64,000 nt of DNA. Source: Sinonovacula constricta (lineage: Eukaryota > Mollusca > Bivalvia > Cardiida > Solecurtidae). Shown piece by piece: positions 58,840 through 64,000 of the stretch. Numbering within the stretch: position 1 is the stretch's first letter; the number at the start of each line of letters is the position of its first letter. The stretch lies in assembly GCA_007844125.1 (NCBI GenBank), contig CM017558.1, positions 45,895,460 to 45,959,459 on the forward strand. Direction: 5' to 3'. The notes beneath the pieces are model-generated. The model was not told the DNA's origin. It did no database searches and worked only from the letters and a program-made list of their open reading frames with translations. The position numbers were made by a program, and so were the translations under genes.

Positions 58840-59301
58840 TTCGGCTTTAAAATAGACATAATGCTTACAGACTTTATCAATATTCCATTTAATATAGTTG
58901 ATACAGAGATTATATGTATACTTGTACCGAGTACAATGTCTTGAAAATACTTTTAAATGAAGCAGGGGAATGTTTAAGTTCCTATGCCAACTTAAAAGTC
59001 AATAATCTATAAGCAATTAATTATATTTTATCCTAAAACACATGTATATTAACTGATGCTTTATAATACAGTTTCACTGATCACCGGATTTCACATTGAG
59101 TACAAATGTTCGAACATGGGCGGGAAGGTCTAAATGTTAAGAGAAAGGAGTCGTTATCAGAAAAAATGGCAATATTTGACAGCATTAAAGCATGCTCATA
59201 TTTTCTTGTGTTCAGTTGAGCTGAAAAAATGTGATTCCGAAAGGTATTTCTCTCTTCACATCTAGTTAAATGAATGCTACTCAACATCAGACAGAATGCT
59301 G

Positions 59302-59436
59302 TATATCATTGTTAGCCTGCGGGCCCAAGAGATCATAACTTCTATGAGTAACAGTGGCTAATGATACGTTCCTTGTGTAGTATCGACTGGTCCAGGCAGC
59401 GGCTCCATCACAGTGGCGTTTAATACATCTCAGAAC
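59302..59436 (+). repeat. Local repeat family E, copy 2
   Basis: GTATATCATTGTTAGCCTGC, GGGCCCAAGAGATC, AGTAACAGTG, GTATCGACTGGTCCAGGCAG and GGCTCCATCACAGTGGCG. It is the most diverged of the three in its 3' half. Confidence 0.7.
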
Positions 59437-61557
59437 TATTTAAGCTCAAATATACAAAAGTAGTTATAATAACAACAAAGCCTACTACTAGACTCTATAA
59501 TTGTTTGTAAAAGATGTCTGTGTACGACATTTTGATCTGTACCGATTAAGGTTTAAACACTAGGTCCACTAATTCGAATGAACAAAATGATGCAAATCCT
59601 CCACTTGTAGTTGTATCAATTTTCAAACAATGGTCGTAAATTTTAATCTCCTCAAAGTACGCGAAGGAACCTACGAAACAGAAGCAATGCTTGCTAGGCA
59701 TACATACAGCAAACATTGTCTTTAAACCACTTATGATGATGTTTTTCAAATAGTTTGACAGATCGTCGGGCTCGACAACAAGTGAAAATCTCCTTACATG
59801 TTTGGGAAGGTTTTCATGTAAAGGACTATGAACACTAATGAATATGTAAATATACTAATGTCTAGTAATATCGAAAAAAAACCTGAAGCCGCTCTCGTCT
59901 TCTTTCGACTGCTTTCGTAATATCCTTTTGTGGGTAACTTTTTTGTTTCATGAGACGGTGTTTTCCACTGAGACGTAATTATTTGAGTAACTACCAATAT
60001 GACGGCTTGCATGTGTGACAAACGTGGGTGGTGGACGACAAAGCGAAACAATAACCATAACATAAGATGTCAGAGACTTAGTACTAGGCATAATTATTCT
60101 AAGGATGTTTCTTTTCAATATGTTGTAATGATGAGTCAGCTCAAACGAATACTGGTGTTGGCCAAAAGCAACCTTGGCGAATAATGGAAATAGACATCCT
60201 TCTTGAAAATTTGGCTTATTGCAAATCTTGCAGGATGGGACCAGTGCCACTTATTTAATAAACAGTGCAAAAAGGGCTGTTTACTTCATTTACTTGTCCA
60301 TTAAAGAAAAGCTTAATATATATATATTACTAGATCTCGTCGTTTGTGGTGTGTGCAAATTGGCCTCGGCTAAGAACATTGCTTGTTCAGGCCTGAACTT
60401 GAATAGTTTCAAGAAAGTATTTCTCCGCCAGGGAAAAGATGGTTTACATAGCTACATAACACATATCCTTGTAAGAACTTAGAAGGGCAACCTCTATTTA
60501 CTAACACAAAAAGCGTGCTAAAACTGTGATACCTACACTTTGTGAATATTTCCAGAAATAATGCAATTTTACTCTATGTGGCTATTATATAATTACAGTA
60601 TTTTGTGAAGTTATCTATTGGTTGTTCAATGTGCAATCCATGTAGCTATAATATATTTTCATATTTGTTCCTGTCAAATGTGTATCTCAGTTGTTGTTGT
60701 TTTTTTATTTAAATTTTCTGTTCTGTTTTCCTTTTTGGCCAGCAGTTATCGAATGTAATATTTTCTTGCTTAAATCAACGTAAGAAGTGTTTGAATTTTT
60801 TTACAATTTAGTGTAGGACAACCCTTAGATGACTTATTCTGTTGTCATTTCACAAAATGAGTTTGAAAGTTAAGATATTGAAGAATATAGAATCAATAAT
60901 ATTTTGGCCCATTTCCTACAATTTAAATGCGGGTGCCTATTTTATTAAATAAGCTGAAATCTCCGTGATAAAATCAGCTGTAATTTAGTCACGCATGTTG
61001 TCAAATATTGTAGATATTACTTATCATTTCTATTTTGATTGAACTACACTGATTTAAAAAAGAAATGAAAATAACAGTACATGGTTTAGGTATATGGTTT
61101 AAGTGTTAGGACAGAAAGGTATTGCCGGAGCTCTTTTTAAGCATTTATGATACTTAAATTAGATTGACCTCTTTTATTTTTTGCATTATTATTTTTATGA
61201 GAGTGATGAAAGTACACTATAGAAACTTTACTTGGAGACTCTTGAAAAATAAAGTGTTTCAAATCTGGAAATAAATTTGCTTTTATAATATGTATAAGAA
61301 AAAATCAAGGTTCAGTCACTTTTTTGACAAAGCTCTTTATGGCCCATAATCCTTAAATGAGAAGTTGTTGTTGCAATGCTAAAAGACGTTTACACATATA
61401 CGTGAATTTCATTCATCTATTCACCCACGCTTCTACATATTGCTGACAGAAACGTGCATAATCCCATTCATCTCATTTCCCTATTCCCAAAAGAGATGTC
61501 TTTTCATTGATTTCTGGTGTGTATTATAGCTGCCTCAGCACCAGAATGCATCTGTGT
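59437..61557. other. Between family E copies 2 and 3: no recognisable gene
   Basis: Contains short open frames on both strands (59999-60184, 60219-60482 plus; 59794-60250 minus) without domain signatures, and a TA run at about 60316-60327. Confidence 0.45.
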
Positions 61558-61703
61558 ATATCATTGTTAGCACAACAGGCCCTAGAGGTCCTTACTGCTA
61601 TCAGTAACAGTGCCTTCTTATTAGTATCGTGTGAAGTATTGAATGGTCCGAGCACTGGCTATAGGGCAATCTCTTGAGGAGCTTCGTAAACCTTCCCAGA
61701 GAC
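61558..61703 (+). repeat. Local repeat family E, copy 3
   Basis: ATATCATTGTTAGCACAACA, GGCCCTAGAGGTCCTTACTG, TCAGTAACAGTGCC, GTATTGAATGGTCCGAGCAC, TATAGGGCAATCTCTTGAGG and AGCTTCGTAAACC. Confidence 0.75.
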
Positions 61704-62706
61704 AATTAAATATAGAATGATTATCAGTACCGGCAGAGAACGTGTCATGTGTATGGTTATTTAGGTATATATGGGTCACATTTGTTTAATCATCAGTGTT
61801 TTGTCCAATATAAATAAATGTTGGTATTTGCCCTTGGAAAACACTCCTATTGAATTGTCTGTATTTCCATATAGTGCTTAGAAACCAAGCTCTTTGCTTA
61901 AAAATACGTTAAAGGTTGTTTACAATGAAGAAACCTAACCAAAGAAATCAATCTTTCACGGCATTTACATGGTCAATTGGAGATTTAGGAGTCTAAAGTA
62001 TGTTTTACGGGAAAAGATATCTTGACACGTTATTGCCCTATGTGTCAACTAATGGTCGTACCTTGAAATCAAATGTAGATTATGCAGCGCCGATGAGCGG
62101 ATCCACATTATTTATTTATACGAATTGCTAGTAATCAGTTTTTCAGATAGTTGCAATAATTGCAATCGATAAACGAAGTGATAGGTGTGCAGACGTTTGC
62201 TGAACTAAAAATGCAAATGGACTAACTCTGTAATTATTATTTAGAAACGTTCGCATGTTATCTTTATTGGACATTGTATTTGAAAGTATTACATTAAATG
62301 ATAACAAAGTTTTGGTTTTATGTCTGCATTGCCCAAACATTCTAGTGGAACATGATTTGAAGTTGTGCGATTATAATGACCTCGGTACTGGTATAGCCCT
62401 GTAATTATTTTATGTCAACTGAACAATATGGATGGTCGTGCAGGGAGAGAATTGGACTTGAAACAACACTACATGTATTTAGTTTAGAAGTGATTCCACA
62501 ACAAAGTATATGTCTTAAAGCTTATATTGGCAAGTACATACATGTATATGTATAGAGTGCGTGTATTCCATTATCGTACTTTGTATTCTCTGTGTGACTT
62601 TACCGTTTAATTATTATCATTTTGGCACCGACTATCGCCACACATTAAATCAACTGTAACTGTCTCTTAGGTGTAACCTTGAAGCTGTTTTCCTCTCTAT
62701 TTGTAG

Positions 62707-62789
62707 GCTGGCTATGACATTAAGCTGTGCAATGCGACTGGAGATGTATCCATTTGACCTACAAGTATGTCCAATGGCTGTTCAGAGTA
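62707..62789 (+). CDS. Cys-loop chloride channel subunit, exon 5 (Cys-loop)
   Basis: This 83-nt exon encodes residues 144-171 plus one base. It contains the family hallmark: C151, thirteen residues, C165 (CAMRLEMYPFDLQVC), with the conserved P159 and D161. The two cysteines form the loop that couples ligand binding to channel opening. The acceptor is strong and the donor GTAAGT is perfect. The length of 83 nt and phase 1 end equal the homologous vertebrate exon. The tip reads Y-P-F-D; anion channels usually have F-P-M-D or Y-P-L-D, while F-P-F-D is common in acetylcholine receptors. The gene is incomplete: loops B, C and F, the TM1-TM4 helices and the stop codon are not in the window. Confidence 0.96.
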
Positions 62790-62972
62790 GTAAGTAAATA
62801 ACTAAACATTATGTTTCTTATCAGTCACCATCATAAGTAAAACATAGGTAAGTCATGGAGGGCCATTGGTATAGCGACCGCTCATTGTACATAAGATCGA
62901 ATTCTCAAACTAACGCCGCGTTAGAGAAAAGACCTACAAATAATAGCGTTACAGCCTCCCCTCAGCCTCACC

Positions 62973-63058
<86 letters not shown>

Positions 63059-63074
63059 CACACACACACACACA

Positions 63075-63105
<31 letters not shown>

Positions 63106-64000
63106 GCACATACACTTTCTTACGCTTAAGCAATTATAAGGCTTTTTGGCAGGTGGTCGGTCTGTTTTCAGAATAATATGAGCGTATTCTTAATGTTTTA
63201 AATCAAAGGTATCACTTAAAATGCATCAAGAAAAACCTTCCCGATGAAACATAACAAAACAACACGCTTATTTCTAAAAGCTATACGTTCATTCTTAAAA
63301 CAGCATTTTTAGTAACGACAAAACTGTCAATTTTCTCATCTATTTTTGTTTAAGGGTTAATTTACGTGAAATAGCTTTACATTTTACACGAAAGCAAAAA
63401 ATATAATGAAAAATGGCTTAACAAATAATGTTAAAAGAGTGAAGGGAACAAACGTTCATTCATATTAGATATATTTCAAATCATTTGTTGCTGATAACAA
63501 CAAAGCAATATATTTCATCTCGTGTTGGCAGAAATTCGGACCGCAATAAACAAATTATGATAAAAAAGAAGATTGATCGTCTGAAAACAGATCGAATGCG
63601 GGTTTCGAAATGGTCTGATAAGTTTTCCCTCTTCAAAGCAGTTTGCAGAAGAAAGATAAGCTGTCTGTTTGATAAGGGGTTCATTTTACTTTAAAATATA
63701 ATAGTTAGTACAAAATAAGAAGCGACCGGTAGTCAAACTGACTGATATGGACGAAATGATAAAAATGTTATTATTTGGCAAAATTGACTTGATCCAATAC
63801 TATAAGCAAAGCTCTGGTGTTTTAACAGTCGTGTAGAAAGTCAAATGCAGGTAAGAATTAAAAATTTACGAAGAATGTACGAAGAGGTATTTTGTTCGAA
63901 TCTCCCAATGTGTAAACTATTTATCTTTTATAAATCTTGTATCACTCTGAGTGTGCGTTCGCGCATGTGGAAGTGTATATGTTGGGAGGGGGCGGGTGAG
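62790..64000 (+). other. Start of intron 5 (runs off the window)
   Basis: From the GTAAGT donor to the window end no further receptor exon is readable. It holds an AC array (62975-63114) and otherwise AT-rich DNA. A G-rich run (GGGAGGGGGCGGG) lies at about 63985-63997, cut by the window edge. Confidence 0.8.
62975..63114. repeat. (AC)n microsatellite
   Basis: About 140 bp, interrupted by AAACGC near 63053 and by TAC or CGC variants after 63080. Confidence 0.98.

Noticed and set aside
59999..60482. Two consecutive plus-strand frames of 61 and 87 codons
   Set aside because: No domain, splice or codon evidence; minus-strand frames overlap them equally well.
62855..62960. tRNA-like segment (GGTATAGCGACCGC, GATCGAATTCTC)
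   Set aside because: Weak box A and B resemblance only; no fold and no matching family in the window.

Overview
The window is eukaryotic, AT-rich, intron-dominated DNA. It contains many microsatellites, tRNA-derived SINEs and an abundant dispersed repeat family. Long introns, several SINE/MITE-like families, long AC, GAT and AGT arrays, and a receptor gene with animal exon structure together suggest a metazoan, most likely a lophotrochozoan such as a bivalve mollusc. That placement is inference; no sequence search was run.

Only one gene can be read with confidence. It lies on the + strand and encodes a Cys-loop ligand-gated chloride channel subunit of the glycine-receptor / glutamate-gated-chloride-channel / GABA-A type. 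Five coding exons join in frame: 24612-24676 (signal peptide), 25349-25419 (N-terminal helix), 39997-40064, 40674-40900 and 62707-62789 (first half of the ligand-binding domain, through both Cys-loop cysteines). Together they give 171 codons plus one base. The rest of the binding domain and all four membrane helices must lie beyond base 64000. Exon sizes of 68, 227 and 83 nt and their phases match, from memory, the vertebrate GlyR/GABA-A layout (68, 221-224, 83). Intron 2 appears to use a GC donor. The acceptor of intron 3 abuts a GAT microsatellite in place of a pyrimidine tract. Two complementary-face residues that bind agonist in GlyR are replaced.

Layout: 1-24.6 kb is upstream DNA with one intact SINE (3.4 kb), two long TA arrays and a dense cluster of one repeat family (13.7-23.9 kb). 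24.6-25.4 kb holds exons 1 and 2. 25.4-40.0 kb is intron 2, with a CpG-rich 105-codon open segment at 25.8 kb, a 350-bp AC array, a probable solo LTR at 32.6-33.0 kb and a degraded SINE. 40.0-40.9 kb holds exons 3 and 4. 40.9-62.7 kb is intron 4, with two SINEs in a 1.1-kb pyrimidine-rich stretch, a minisatellite joined to an AGT array, a CRE/TATA cluster and a three-copy local repeat. 62.7-64.0 kb holds exon 5 and the start of intron 5. No rRNA, CRISPR, operon or prokaryotic feature is present.
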